A DNA stretch of 64,000 nt from Paenibacillus sp. G2S3 (lineage in GTDB: Bacteria; Bacillota; Bacilli; Paenibacillales; Paenibacillaceae), in the NCBI RefSeq assembly GCF_030123105.1, contig NZ_CP126095.1, positions 6,138,001 to 6,202,000 of the forward strand. The letters are read 5' to 3'. This document shows, piece by piece, positions 1-9,046 of the stretch (its first letter is position 1; each line of letters starts with the position of its first letter). Both the position numbers and the translations under genes were made by a program. Below the pieces are notes generated by a model, which worked only from the letters and a program-made list of their open reading frames with translations, had not been told where the DNA came from and searched no databases.

Positions 1-1498
1 GGATTCGGGTGAACCATTTAGACGGCTCGTGTTCTTTCATTGAAGTTCTTCTCAGCAGCCATGAGCTTAACAGCGGAACCACCGTCAAAGCTACAACGAG
101 TGAAGTTAACAGTGAATACGTGACCGTTAAGGCAAACGGAAGTAGGAACGCCTGTAAACTACCACGCAGAAGACCCATCGGCAGAAATACCGCTACCGTT
201 GCAATCGTAGATGAAGTAATCGCTCTAGCCACTTCTCCAGTTGCGCTTATAATCATTTCACGGGAGAAGGGTTCTTTTTGCAGCCTGCGGTAAATGTTCT
301 CGATCACTACGATACTATCATCAACCAAGCGACCGACCGCAACGGCCACACCCCCGAGCGTAATAATATTCAGACTTATGCCGGATATATCAAGGAGATA
401 TAAGGTAACTGCTAGTGAAAGCGGGATAGAAACCGCCGTAATCAGGGTTGCACGCAGGTTGCGTAGGAACAGTAAAATTACGATCGTCGCGAACAGCGCG
501 CCTAGCAATACTTCACGCATCATACTATTCACAGAGGTAACTACCATATCTGATGTGCTGAATACGACCGCTGCCTCTGCATTTGGAATGGTTTTGTTAA
601 TATGTGCTACGGTATCCTGTATATGATCTCCGACACTTACTGCATTCGCATTAGCTTCTTTGGTTACTATGGCGAACAGAACATCTTTCCCATTCGAGCG
701 GCTAACGCTCTCTTGATCTTCCTTCAATTCGACGGCAGCAATATCCTGCAGCTTAACACCCGAGGATACGGGTAGCTTTTTTAGAGTATCGATACTATCA
801 ATAGTAGAAACCACATTAACGTTACCTGTCTGACCACCAATCGTCTGCTCCCCAAGGGATGCCGATACATTACGTCCCTGAAGTAATCCTAGTACTTGAG
901 GTGTCGTAATTCCTTTCTCAGCCATTAATTTTGGATCTAGCTTCACTCGCACTTGCGGAGTTACTTTGCCATATAAGGCGACGTTGGCTACACCTTCTGC
1001 TTGTTGCATCTCTGGAATGATCGTTTCTTCCGCAAGCTTAAGGTTTTCTTTAGTCAGACCTTCGTCAAACGAAAGGGTGACCTGCGACACGGGAATCATA
1101 GAAGTATTCAGTTGAAGTACAAAAGGAGCCATTACCCCTTCAGGGAACTGCAACGAATCTACAACCTTTTGCACCTCCCCAGCAGCATCCTTCATATTCG
1201 TCTTTGAATCATAAAAAATGTTCACCTGTGCGTATCCGTCTCCGGAAGTAGACAGTATTTCTTTCTTCCCCTTTACAAAAGCAGCGCCAGCCTCAATCGG
1301 CTTCGTAACCTTTGTCTCCATCGCATGGGCATCCTGACCCGGACCGAGCACCGTTACAGTCACTTGTGGATTGTCTGCCTCTGGCATAAATTCCATCGGT
1401 AGTGAAGTATAGCTCATCCCTCCCACTACAAGAGCCATTACCACTAAAAGCCCCACCGCAGCCTTGTTACCGAACGACCATTTGGTTAACCACTTCAT
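1..1498 (-). CDS. RND-family (HAE1/AcrB-like) efflux transporter, N-terminal part, cut by the window edge
   Basis: The reverse frame is open from the left edge to an ATG at 1498 (MKWLTKWSFGNKAAVG), preceded by GAAAGGGG. About 499 residues are visible. Residues ~12-32 form the first membrane helix, followed by a long extracytoplasmic porter region rich in TVTVLGPG- and QVTLSF-type segments. A cluster of helices near residues 335-470 then follows. The motif GRLVDDSIVVIENIYR holds the paired aspartates that relay protons in AcrB-type pumps. RND transporters use the proton gradient to export drugs, lipids or signal peptides; in Gram-positives SwrC/YerP is the closest well-known relative. The gene continues past the left edge, so its partners are unseen. 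The exact substrate cannot be assigned. Confidence 0.9.
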   Translation of the reverse strand, partial: MKWLTKWSFGNKAAVGLLVVMALVVGGMSYTSLPMEFMPEADNPQVTVTVLGPGQDAHAMETKVTKPIEAGAAFVKGKKEILSTSGDGYAQVNIFYDSKTNMKDAAGEVQKVVDSLQFPEGVMAPFVLQLNTSMIPVSQVTLSFDEGLTKENLKLAEETIIPEMQQAEGVANVALYGKVTPQVRVKLDPKLMAEKGITTPQVLGLLQGRNVSASLGEQTIGGQTGNVNVVSTIDSIDTLKKLPVSSGVKLQDIAAVELKEDQESVSRSNGKDVLFAIVTKEANANAVSVGDHIQDTVAHINKTIPNAEAAVVFSTSDMVVTSVNSMMREVLLGALFATIVILLFLRNLRATLITAVSIPLSLAVTLYLLDISGISLNIITLGGVAVAVGRLVDDSIVVIENIYRRLQKEPFSREMIISATGEVARAITSSTIATVAVFLPMGLLRGSLQAFLLPFALTVTYSLLTSLVVALTVVPLLSSWLLRRTSMKEHEPSKWFTRI

Positions 1499-1716
1499 TT
1501 TCGTTTCCCCTTTCACCCTTATACTTTCTGGTACTCCTCTTATGACTGCCCCATTATGTATTATTTTCCATCCCGAGATTTAGTTTAGACATTTTTGGCT
1601 GAAGTCAAAACAGCCCTACGGCTGGTTTCGTACTCAGTCTTAAGGAGGGGAACTTTCCCCTTCTGTAGACAGATTCCCGTCTTTTTTCCTTCTGATGACA
1701 ACTGGAACGGGAGCAT

Positions 1717-1762
1717 AAAAAAAGAGTCCCGTCAGCCATATAAATGGCCAACAGGACTCCCT
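1717..1762 (-). terminator. Rho-independent terminator of the CPA2 antiporter gene
   Basis: On the minus strand a GAGTCC...GGCCAT arm pairs with ATGGC...GGGACTC around a short TTAT-type loop and is followed by seven T. It lies 12 bases after the antiporter stop and separates it from the RND gene downstream. Confidence 0.85.
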
Positions 1763-1773
1763 TTTGTTATGAT

Positions 1774-2928
1774 TTATTTCCCTTCCGCACGCACCGGATC
1801 ACGGAACATAAATTTCAATAGTGGTGGTGTTACAAGTGTAGTTACAATGACAACAATAATTACGGAAGTAAAATACTGTTGCTGCAACAATCCGCTTTGC
1901 AGACCTGTTGCCGCGATGATCAATGCAACCTCACCCCGCGAAATCATCCCTGAACCAATAATAAGCGACGAATGGTTATTAAAACCTGTAAGACGCGCAC
2001 CCAGACCACCGCCGAACAACTTGGTCAGAATGGCAACCACCGTCAACAAGAGGACAAATCCTAGTTGACTGCCAACCCCTTCAAAGGAAACATTAAGTCC
2101 GATACTGACAAAGAAGACCGGAACAAAAATTGAATAGGCAATAGGCTCAAGCTTAGATTCCACAGTGTGCTTAAAGGAGGTTTGTGAAATTGCAATCCCA
2201 GCTGCAAAAGCACCGATGATGCCTGCCATCCCCATAATTTCAGCAAAATACGCGAACGCAAAGCAAATCATTAGCGCCGCTGCGATAACAGCCTCAGTCA
2301 CCTTTAGCGGAGCCATCCATTTCATAACCCGCGGCACAACGAACCAACCCACAACAAGCGCTACAGCGAAGAACAATACCTTTTTCGTAATCAAAAGACC
2401 AATGGACACTGATTCTCCTGTGCCGAAAAAGCTCATTAATACAGCGAGCAAAATAACAACAAGAATATCATCAACTACAGCGGCTCCCAGAATGGTAGAA
2501 CCTTCACGGGTGTTCAGCTTATTCATATCCTTCAGCACCTGAACCGATATGCTGACCGATGTTGCACTAAGAATGACGCCCATAAACATTGCATTATGAT
2601 AAGCAAAACCAAACATTTCTCCCATGGCGAATCCACCTAGAAAAGGTAAAATAATACCTCCGACAGCTACAGCGAAAGCTGACTTCCAATTCTTGCGCAG
2701 TTGATCCAGATCTGTCTCAAGCCCTGCTATAAACATTAACAATAGCACACCGATCTCCGAAAAATAATGAATAAATTCTCCATTCTGAATCCAACCCAGT
2801 ACCGCAGGACCCAGTATAATACCGACAATTAGCTTACCCAGTACCGACGGTTGTCCCAGTCTTACAGATAAATCACCAGCTAGCTTGGTGAATAGTATAA
2901 TCAGCATAAGATATAGAACAAACTCCAT
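1774..2928 (-). CDS. CPA2-family Na+/H+ (or K+/H+) antiporter, NapA/GerN-like
   Basis: 384 residues, almost entirely hydrophobic, with about 12 predicted membrane helices. Length and pattern match the CPA2 exchangers such as NapA and GerN (about 380-390 residues). The segment GAAVVDDILVVILLAV (near residues 148-163) carries the adjacent aspartates used for ion and proton binding by electrogenic CPA2 antiporters. No C-terminal RCK/TrkA nucleotide-binding domain is present, so it is not a full KefB/KefC channel-type protein. It probably exchanges Na+ or K+ for H+ across the plasma membrane in pH and salt homeostasis. The gene appears monocistronic, with terminators on both sides. Ion preference cannot be read from the sequence. 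Confidence 0.88.
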   Translation of the reverse strand: MEFVLYLMLIILFTKLAGDLSVRLGQPSVLGKLIVGIILGPAVLGWIQNGEFIHYFSEIGVLLLMFIAGLETDLDQLRKNWKSAFAVAVGGIILPFLGGFAMGEMFGFAYHNAMFMGVILSATSVSISVQVLKDMNKLNTREGSTILGAAVVDDILVVILLAVLMSFFGTGESVSIGLLITKKVLFFAVALVVGWFVVPRVMKWMAPLKVTEAVIAAALMICFAFAYFAEIMGMAGIIGAFAAGIAISQTSFKHTVESKLEPIAYSIFVPVFFVSIGLNVSFEGVGSQLGFVLLLTVVAILTKLFGGGLGARLTGFNNHSSLIIGSGMISRGEVALIIAATGLQSGLLQQQYFTSVIIVVIVTTLVTPPLLKFMFRDPVRAEGK

Positions 2929-2984
2929 GTTTCATCCACTCCCTTGTTGTATATAAGAACTGCCAACCAGGGACTTCTCCAAGC

Positions 2985-3024
2985 CAAAAAAAGACAAAGA
3001 GGAGCCCTTGTTGACAGGCTCCTC
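2985..3024 (-). terminator. Terminator hairpin downstream of the rhaM-like gene
   Basis: GAGGAGCC (2999) pairs with GGCTCCTC (3017-3024) and is followed on the minus strand by TTTGTCTTTTTTT. It sits in the 222-base gap between the mutarotase gene and the antiporter. A-rich sequence on the other side means it could also work on the plus strand. Confidence 0.7.
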
Positions 3025-3150
3025 CAAAAAACAAAAAATTATTCAATTAAACAATATTAAATATATTATAACCGTAATATAAAAGACTGTAAACAAGATA
3101 CGCCGATAATTTACCATATGCAAATTTTAGTTAATAAAGAATCAGCTTCA

Positions 3151-3474
3151 CTATTTTAGATAGAAGACTTCGCGTAAAGGCAACATTGGCACCGCATCAT
3201 TGAAATCAAATGACCCTTCAACCATCTTTGAAGTAATGGCATTCCATCGGTTGCAGGCATCACTTTTAGCAATGTAATCGAAAGCCGCTTCCGTTTCCTC
3301 ACATTCAAAGCAATAAAAAAACTGATTGTCATTCTGAAAGATGGAATAGTTAGAAATACCAGCCTTACTGTGCTCCTCCAAAACTTCTGGCCAAGGATTT
3401 AAATGCATCGCTACATACTCTTCCAGACATTCTTCCTTCACCCGCCATGTCCAAGCCAATTTATTGCTGCTCAT
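3151..3474 (-). CDS. rhaM: L-rhamnose mutarotase family protein (RhaM/COG3254-like)
   Basis: 107 residues, the usual length for RhaM, which converts alpha- to beta-L-rhamnopyranose in the cytoplasm for rhamnose catabolism. The N-terminal region has the family pattern: a basic start, Y-x-x-x-H (YVAMHLNPWPEV, with the probable active-site histidine) and WPE, then a ferredoxin-like fold ending in W and the acidic/FDF segment. ATG at 3474 has an excellent AGGAGG eight bases upstream. No other rhamnose gene (rhaA, rhaB, rhaD) is visible nearby, so the gene is isolated. The family also includes proteins acting on other sugars, so the specific substrate is an inference. The gene symbol is by similarity only. 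Confidence 0.75.
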   Translation of the reverse strand: MSSNKLAWTWRVKEECLEEYVAMHLNPWPEVLEEHSKAGISNYSIFQNDNQFFYCFECEETEAAFDYIAKSDACNRWNAITSKMVEGSFDFNDAVPMLPLREVFYLK

Positions 3475-3598
3475 CTGTTCATCCTCCTAGAAATGTCCTC
3501 TATTGTACATAATAAGAATCAAATACATTTGATACCTATTATTGTACCTGAAGGTAACAGCCCAAGCTATGAATATCTAACATTCTGTTTCAAAATCC

Positions 3599-4759
3599 CT
3601 ATGCGTTGATTCCCGCTTCGCTTGGGCGGAGAATGGCAGAACCAATCGCCAACAGCACGGCGGCCATAAGTCCTAAGATGGCAAAAGGTAACCATAACTC
3701 ATTCCAGCCCCCACCGGTTGCAGCGATATCTACCGCTTGGATAGCCCATTTTTGCGGAACAAAGTTAGCCGCCTTCTGCATATAGTCCGGCATAATAGAT
3801 AACGGCCAGAAGCAGCCTCCAAGCATACAAGTCGGTGTGATAATAAGGGAATTCAGCATGCCCGCATTATTAGGATTACGAATTAACCCTGCCACTGTAC
3901 TCGCGATACCCATAGACACCAGCATAAATGCCGCAAGAACAAGGAAATATAGATAGATTGGAACTTCATAATCATAGTGCAGCACCCAGCGACCTAAAGC
4001 GAGTACTACGACAATTTGAATCAAACCGACCATGAAGCTACCCAGAAAGTTACCAATCGCAATCTCGTAAGAACGAACCGGAGCACTGAACATCCGCATC
4101 ATGGTCCGCCCTTTTCGATCATCCATAATCAGAGACACAGAGCTCGTGACCAGACTCATGAGGAACATTAGCGTTAAGCCCGTAACGACTCCCAGTCCCT
4201 CACGAGGATATAAATTATAATCGGTTCGAATGCTGCCTACACTGTGCTGTTCTGCTCTTTGCATGACCGTATTGAACTGTGCGTCAGTGTCGCTAGATCC
4301 CTCATTAGCTGCTCCAATGATCGCGGCGGTACTCCGCATTTCATCAGCAATTGCGCTCGCTTTTAATTTAATCGTAACGGAAGTTTCATTCGTCTTAAGC
4401 TCATATACACTAATTTGTGGGTCTTCCCCGGCAAGTAGTGCCGATGTGAAGCCCGCTGGAATCAGAATTCCCGCTTCTCCATTCTGTTCCACAACGCCTT
4501 CTCTTAAGGCAGTCTCGTCAGTCTTTTCTACAAATTTATATTCTCCAGTATTCTTTAGTTCAGTGAGCAAATGCTTACCTGCAGCCCCGTTATCCATATT
4601 AGAGTACAGCACAACAGCTGGGCTCTCCCCCATCGTTCCAGTAACGGAAACTATACCTGCGAGTACAATACAAGGAAGCAGAATATAGATGAGCACACCC
4701 TTCCTAGTACCAATGGTTCGTTTCACCATGTTCCAGGCAATCGTTAAGATTTTATCCAT
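3599..4759 (-). CDS. ABC-2 type exporter permease (second permease of the operon)
   Basis: 386 residues from ATG 4759. This start overlaps the stop of the upstream permease by eight bases (ATGGATAA) and has GGAAGGTGGG before it, so I prefer it to a longer frame reaching 4795. The layout is typical of ABC2_membrane_3 permeases: one N-terminal helix (residues ~23-40), an extracytoplasmic loop of about 170 residues, then five or six helices in the C-terminal half and a conserved cytoplasmic GRTMMRMFSAP segment. With the other permease and the ATPase upstream it probably forms a heterodimeric exporter. The gene order (ATPase, permease, permease) next to a NarL-type two-component system resembles B. 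subtilis yvfR-S/T-U and antibiotic-resistance exporters. The substrate is unknown. Confidence 0.87.
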   Translation of the reverse strand: MDKILTIAWNMVKRTIGTRKGVLIYILLPCIVLAGIVSVTGTMGESPAVVLYSNMDNGAAGKHLLTELKNTGEYKFVEKTDETALREGVVEQNGEAGILIPAGFTSALLAGEDPQISVYELKTNETSVTIKLKASAIADEMRSTAAIIGAANEGSSDTDAQFNTVMQRAEQHSVGSIRTDYNLYPREGLGVVTGLTLMFLMSLVTSSVSLIMDDRKGRTMMRMFSAPVRSYEIAIGNFLGSFMVGLIQIVVVLALGRWVLHYDYEVPIYLYFLVLAAFMLVSMGIASTVAGLIRNPNNAGMLNSLIITPTCMLGGCFWPLSIMPDYMQKAANFVPQKWAIQAVDIAATGGGWNELWLPFAILGLMAAVLLAIGSAILRPSEAGINA

Positions 4760-5924
4760 GATAACCCACCTTCCGGTACGAAATAGCCGCTGCACTAAAC
4801 AACACTAGACAAATTAACGATAAAACTCCCAAATTCGGCATGATTTGCGATACATCGGCATGTAACATCATTTTCAAAATAGCCTGCATTGCCCAATGGT
4901 TAATCGTAAACGCCCCTATAGAATTCACCCACGATTCCGGAAGAGGTGCCATCCCTCCGCTAATGAAGGTCATACTTACTGTCAGCAGTGTAACGACACT
5001 CCTTGCGCTTGCTCCAGTCTTACTGAACATAGAAATAACGATAGATAAGGTCATCGAAGCCACAATCATCAGCAAACAAAATAGGAGTAACAAGCCCGGG
5101 CGATTCCCCCAATTCACGCCGAACAGCACATTCGTCAGAATAATAATCGCTGCGCACTGTACTATACTTACAACACCCACACCAAGCATTTTGCCAATAA
5201 ACAATTCTGAGCCTTTGACTGGCATTGAATTTATTCGGAAAAGGGTATGATTTTCTTTTTCATTAAAAAGAGAAGTACATACCGTCAAACCGCTATACAG
5301 CAAAAACATCAGCATCATGGATACCGCATAGAACTGGGAAGAAGTATATGAATATCCTCCCTCGCTCAGTTCTCCAAGCTTTACGGAAGGCTCATTACTG
5401 GTGGAACTAGGTGCCATAACGTTCAAAGCTTCTGGACCCAGTGTCATTGCCACAGACTGTTTATAATTAAGATTCCTCAGAAAATTATCGAATACCGTCC
5501 CTGCCACCATGTTGTCTGTACTTTTTTGGCCCAGTATAAATTCCAGCTGTGCGGCTTCACCGCTCTGTACCGTACTATCAAAGCCTGGAGGGACAACAAC
5601 CGCATAACCGTATTTCCCTGTTCGCAGACCGCTTTCTGCCGCCTCTCGACTATTCACTATAATCGGGGTAATGATATCCTTAAGCTCAGTTGATTTCAAA
5701 AAACTGTCCATCATCGCCGAGCTTTCATAGCCCTCGCTAGAAGGATTAACAACTGCCACTCGCACAACATCTATAGTAGAGGAGCCTTTGTCACCAACGA
5801 CACCAGATAGCGAAGCACCTAAGAGAAAGATCAATAACAGGGGCAGCAAAAACATATTTAATATCATAGAGCGTGAGCTAAATAATCTTCGCAGCTCATA
5901 GATCATAATCGTCCAAGTATTCAT
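4752..5924 (-). CDS. ABC-2 type exporter permease (first permease of the operon)
   Basis: 390 residues from ATG 5924 (MNTWTIMIYELRRLFSSRS). A TTG codon directly before it could extend it by one residue; GAGGGG lies about ten bases upstream of the ATG. N-terminal helix at residues ~20-40, then a large external loop, then a block of helices from residue ~205 to the end, with NHTLFRINSMPVKG in the cytoplasmic turn typical of ABC2_membrane_3 permeases. It follows the ATPase gene by 18 bases and overlaps the next permease by eight, so the three genes are one transcription unit. It presumably forms half of the membrane channel of the exporter. Confidence 0.87.
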   Translation of the reverse strand: MNTWTIMIYELRRLFSSRSMILNMFLLPLLLIFLLGASLSGVVGDKGSSTIDVVRVAVVNPSSEGYESSAMMDSFLKSTELKDIITPIIVNSREAAESGLRTGKYGYAVVVPPGFDSTVQSGEAAQLEFILGQKSTDNMVAGTVFDNFLRNLNYKQSVAMTLGPEALNVMAPSSTSNEPSVKLGELSEGGYSYTSSQFYAVSMMLMFLLYSGLTVCTSLFNEKENHTLFRINSMPVKGSELFIGKMLGVGVVSIVQCAAIIILTNVLFGVNWGNRPGLLLLFCLLMIVASMTLSIVISMFSKTGASARSVVTLLTVSMTFISGGMAPLPESWVNSIGAFTINHWAMQAILKMMLHADVSQIMPNLGVLSLICLVLFSAAAISYRKVGYHG

Positions 5925-5942
5925 CAAAATAATTCCCCTCTC

Positions 5943-6878
5943 TTAATCTCGTAAGGTCCGCCCGGTCAAGTTAAGAAACAACGTTTCCAGATCAGGTTCT
6001 TCAATATTTAGTGAGCCAATAATTCCCTTATGCTTGGCAAAAATAAAAAGGATATCCTGAAGTTCCCCTTGTGAAGAGGGCAGAAACAGCTCGACTACAT
6101 CTTCCTTTGCTTCTACGCGTCTAATTCTAGGGTGAAGGGTCAGCTCTTGGACAAGCTCCGGTGTGATATTAGCAGCTTTAATGATGATTTTTTCTTCCTT
6201 GGCAACCCGTTCTCGCAGTTCTTTTTCCGTGCCGCAAGCAATGATATGCCCTTTATCCATAATAGCTACCCGATCACAAATGGCCGCAACCTCCTCCATA
6301 TAGTGACTGGTATAGATAATCGTTGAGCCGAGTCGATTGAGCTCTTTAACCGATTCAAGGATATGATTACGAGATTGCGGATCAATCCCCACGGTAGGTT
6401 CATCCATAATAATCAGCTTCGGACGATGCATAACAGCGCAGGCAATATTCAGACGTCTTTTCATCCCTCCGGAGAAGGTTGAGGGTTTCTCTTTGGCACG
6501 ATCGCTTAGGCCTGTGAACGCAAGAGCCTCTTCTACCCTTTCCTTCAAAAGCTTGCCACGCAAACCATACAATCTTCCGAAAAAGGTAACGTTATCCGCC
6601 GCTGTCATCGTGTCGTATAAGGCTAACTCCTGTGGAACCAAACCAATTCTTTTCTTCACCTCAAGCGATTTCGAGGACACGGGCAGACCGTCGATAAGAA
6701 TGTCTCCCCCGTCAATCTTAAGCAAGCCGCAGATCATACTGATCGTTGTACTTTTACCCGCTCCGTTCGGGCCAAGTAAGCCAAAAATCTCTCCTTCTTC
6801 TATCGTCATATTCACATGATCTACTGTTAATTTACCTTCATATCGTTTCACCACATCGGTTAATACGGCGATTGCCAT
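5943..6878 (-). CDS. ABC transporter ATP-binding protein of a drug-type exporter
   Basis: 311 residues. Walker A GPNGAGKST (residues ~36-44), signature FSGGMKRRL, and Walker B LIIMDEPTVGIDP followed by the switch histidine in YTSHYMEE are all intact. The C-terminal extension of about 90 residues is the domain seen in DrrA/NatA-type exporter ATPases. ATG at 6878 has AGGAGAG upstream. The gene starts the operon that continues with two permeases and is transcribed away from a two-component system. A regulatory link is likely by analogy with similar ABC-2 exporter/NarL-type loci. The substrate (antibiotic, lipid or ion) cannot be inferred. Confidence 0.92.
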   Translation of the reverse strand: MAIAVLTDVVKRYEGKLTVDHVNMTIEEGEIFGLLGPNGAGKSTTISMICGLLKIDGGDILIDGLPVSSKSLEVKKRIGLVPQELALYDTMTAADNVTFFGRLYGLRGKLLKERVEEALAFTGLSDRAKEKPSTFSGGMKRRLNIACAVMHRPKLIIMDEPTVGIDPQSRNHILESVKELNRLGSTIIYTSHYMEEVAAICDRVAIMDKGHIIACGTEKELRERVAKEEKIIIKAANITPELVQELTLHPRIRRVEAKEDVVELFLPSSQGELQDILFIFAKHKGIIGSLNIEEPDLETLFLNLTGRTLRD

Positions 6879-6955
6879 CCGTTCATCTCTCCTGTCATTT
6901 GCGCTTCTATATTTCCAATTTTAGCTTAAAGTGAATTTTCACGGAGGTACGAAAG

Positions 6956-6997
6956 GTCATCTTTTGAAGGTGACTTAAGTCATCTCCTGAAGATGGA
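6956..6997. promoter_or_regulatory. Two tandem dyad-symmetric motifs between the ABC operon and the two-component system
   Basis: GTCATCTTTTGAAGGTGAC (6956-6974) and GTCATCTCCTGAAGATGGA (6979-6997) are near-identical direct repeats whose starts are 23 bases apart. Each is itself a partial palindrome (GTCA-CTT/AAG-TGAC; CATCT/AGATG). They lie in the 167-base divergent intergenic region. The likely role is as binding sites for the adjacent NarL-type response regulator; this is inference from position and symmetry. Confidence 0.55.
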
Positions 6998-7045
6998 GGC
7001 GAATATGCTAAGATTAGAAGAAACTCTATAAAGGATGTCTTAGGT

Positions 7046-8203
7046 GTGACTAGAGAGATAACCCTATTGCGTTACTTACTCATCATAGTTCCTGCTTGTA
7101 TTAGCATTTATATCTATCCATATGCCGACTATGGAATCTTCACATTGCATATTCTGATGCTTCTATTTCTTGTGGTCATAGTGCCAAAGCTCCCCCGTTC
7201 CTTTCATGCCTTATTAAGCATCGTAGAAATACTGTTCACCGCCTGGTTATGTTACCAGTATGGCAGCATAATGATTTTCCCGGCGATTTCGGCATTGCTT
7301 TATTATTCCAGACTTCAGCCCCAAGCTGTGCCTCTCGTGTTTACGGTTGTGCATCTGATTACCTTGAACATTGCCCTCTGGGATTCCCCACAGCTCATAA
7401 TCACTTTCATCAACATTACTTTTCTGCTCATCGCCTATCTCAACGAATTGTTACAGCGGACTGGTCGGGGCCGCGAGAACACCCTTCTTCTATACGATGA
7501 GCTGCGAAAAAAGCATTTCGAGCTGGATGAAGCCCGCAACCGCCTGCTGGAGTTTAACGCCCAAATAGAAGATGCAGCCCAGTCCAAAGAACGGGTTCGC
7601 ATCTCCCGCCAGCTCCATGACGACATTGGCCACCGCCTCATTCGTATTAAAATGATGATGGAAGCCGCACTACTCACCTTACCCACCTCCCCTGAGAGCG
7701 GGATGAAGATGTTGGGGCTCATTCGAGATCAGCTGTCAGCCAGCATGGACGATATGCGCTCCGCAGTTAGGCGTATCAACTATACGCCACAATTAGAGGG
7801 AGCTTACGCGTTAGATCGTCTGCTCGAAGAGACAGGACGTGATACGGGAATCGAGACCTCATACCAAGTGCATGGGATACCTTATCCGTTATATCCTAGT
7901 ATTCAGGTGATCTTGTATAAGAACGCCCGGGAAGCCATAACCAATGCCCTACGTCACGGAAAAGCAACGGAGATTACGATTAAAGTCGACTTCAGTGATA
8001 TTGGAGTTACGATGGAGGTCAGCAACAACGGGACACTTCCCGAAGGCAATAAGCTAACCAAACTGCCGGAAAGTGGTGGGGTCGGGATGAAAGGAATGTT
8101 AGAACGAACGCAGCTGATCGGTGGAACCTTGGAACTACGGCAGGAGTCTCAATTCACCATTGTTACGCGGTTGCCCATTTATAGGCAGGGAGAGATTGTA
8201 TAG
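7046..8203 (+). CDS. NarL-type (HisKA_3) sensor histidine kinase
   Basis: 385 residues from a GTG at 7046 with AAAGGA/TTAGG-like sequence upstream. The first ~145 residues contain five or six membrane helices with short loops and no large sensor domain. A coiled linker leads to the HisKA_3 box RISRQLHDDIGHRL, whose histidine is the phosphorylation site, and then a HATPase_c domain with N-box ALRHG and G-box GGVGMKGMLER. The small membrane sensor resembles DesK, LiaS and YvfT-type kinases. These often sense membrane perturbation or antibiotics and drive a neighbouring exporter. The response regulator gene follows 57 bases downstream. Confidence 0.9.
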   Translation: MTREITLLRYLLIIVPACISIYIYPYADYGIFTLHILMLLFLVVIVPKLPRSFHALLSIVEILFTAWLCYQYGSIMIFPAISALLYYSRLQPQAVPLVFTVVHLITLNIALWDSPQLIITFINITFLLIAYLNELLQRTGRGRENTLLLYDELRKKHFELDEARNRLLEFNAQIEDAAQSKERVRISRQLHDDIGHRLIRIKMMMEAALLTLPTSPESGMKMLGLIRDQLSASMDDMRSAVRRINYTPQLEGAYALDRLLEETGRDTGIETSYQVHGIPYPLYPSIQVILYKNAREAITNALRHGKATEITIKVDFSDIGVTMEVSNNGTLPEGNKLTKLPESGGVGMKGMLERTQLIGGTLELRQESQFTIVTRLPIYRQGEIV

Positions 8204-8260
8204 GAAGCCTAGGACTTGAGAAAAAAAATAAATCTATATAAGGAAGAAGGTGCCACGCAA

Positions 8261-8914
8261 ATGATTAAATTGATGATTGTAGATGACGATCCTTTTATTC
8301 GCCAAAGTCTACAAGTACTGATAGGGATGGACCCAGATATTGAAGTGATCGGAGCTGCGAGTGACGGAAACGAGGCCTTGAATTTGCTCCAAGCGGGGGA
8401 AGTGGCGGATGTGATACTGATGGATATTCGGATGCCCGGCTGTGATGGTGTTGAAGGGACAGAGAAAATTAAGCAGGCTTTTCCTCAAGTTTCAATACTG
8501 ATGCTAACTACGTTTGATGACGATGAGTATATCATTGAAGCGCTGCGCAACGGAGCCAGTGGATATTTGCTCAAAAACATACCACCAGACCGTATCATAC
8601 AAGGCGTCAAAACAGTCAATGAAGGTAACATGCTGATCCACCCTGATATCGCGCGCAAACTGGCCACCTTTCTACAGCCCGCAACCCGCCTTGAATCTCC
8701 ACAGGCACAGCCACTGGAATCTTTCGGATTAACCAAAATGGAGCTGGCCGTTGTCGCCTCTATCGCTGAGGGGCATACCAACAAAGAAATCGCCGGACAG
8801 CTATTCCTAAGCGAAGGTACGGTCAAAAATTACATAACGGATATTCTAAGCAAATTAGAGCTGCGAGATCGAACGCAAATCGCTATCTTTTATTTGAAGA
8901 ATGGGCGGGGATAG
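8261..8914 (+). CDS. NarL/LuxR-family response regulator
   Basis: 217 residues from ATG 8261 (MIKLMIVDDDPFIRQ). This start is preferred over a TTG frame at 8216 because AAGGAAGAAGG lies just upstream and the protein then begins exactly at the receiver fold. Receiver domain at residues 1-120 with the acidic pocket DDD, phosphoacceptor near D55 (VILMDIRMPG), the conserved T (MLTTF) and K (LLKN). A GerE/LuxR helix-turn-helix follows at residues ~150-212 (LTKMELAVVASIAEGHTNKE and SEGTVKNYITDI). It is the partner of the kinase upstream and probably controls the divergent ABC exporter. Confidence 0.93.
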   Translation: MIKLMIVDDDPFIRQSLQVLIGMDPDIEVIGAASDGNEALNLLQAGEVADVILMDIRMPGCDGVEGTEKIKQAFPQVSILMLTTFDDDEYIIEALRNGASGYLLKNIPPDRIIQGVKTVNEGNMLIHPDIARKLATFLQPATRLESPQAQPLESFGLTKMELAVVASIAEGHTNKEIAGQLFLSEGTVKNYITDILSKLELRDRTQIAIFYLKNGRG

Positions 8915-8989
8915 GAGTAGCTGCATAAAGCATGTGAAACAGTTGCTTGCCCATAAGTAAATTAATATAGGGTGAGACTATCTTCATTC

Positions 8990-9046
8990 AAAAAACACAG
9001 AGCCGTATACTCCCATTGGGGGAGAATCACTGCTCTGTGTTTTTGT
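8990..9046 (+). terminator. Terminator of the two-component operon
   Basis: AAAAACACAGAGC (8992) pairs with GCTCTGTGTTTTTG (9032-9045). Inside is a secondary CTCCC/GGGAG hairpin. The T-run follows on the plus strand; A residues on the other side would allow some function in both directions. Confidence 0.8.

Noticed and set aside
1..1207. Open frames on the plus strand under the RND gene
   Set aside because: They are antisense to a well-supported efflux gene and have no recognisable product.
2985..3024. Riboswitch for the CPA2 antiporter
   Set aside because: Only a single hairpin with T-run is seen; no conserved aptamer core. A terminator for the upstream gene explains it.
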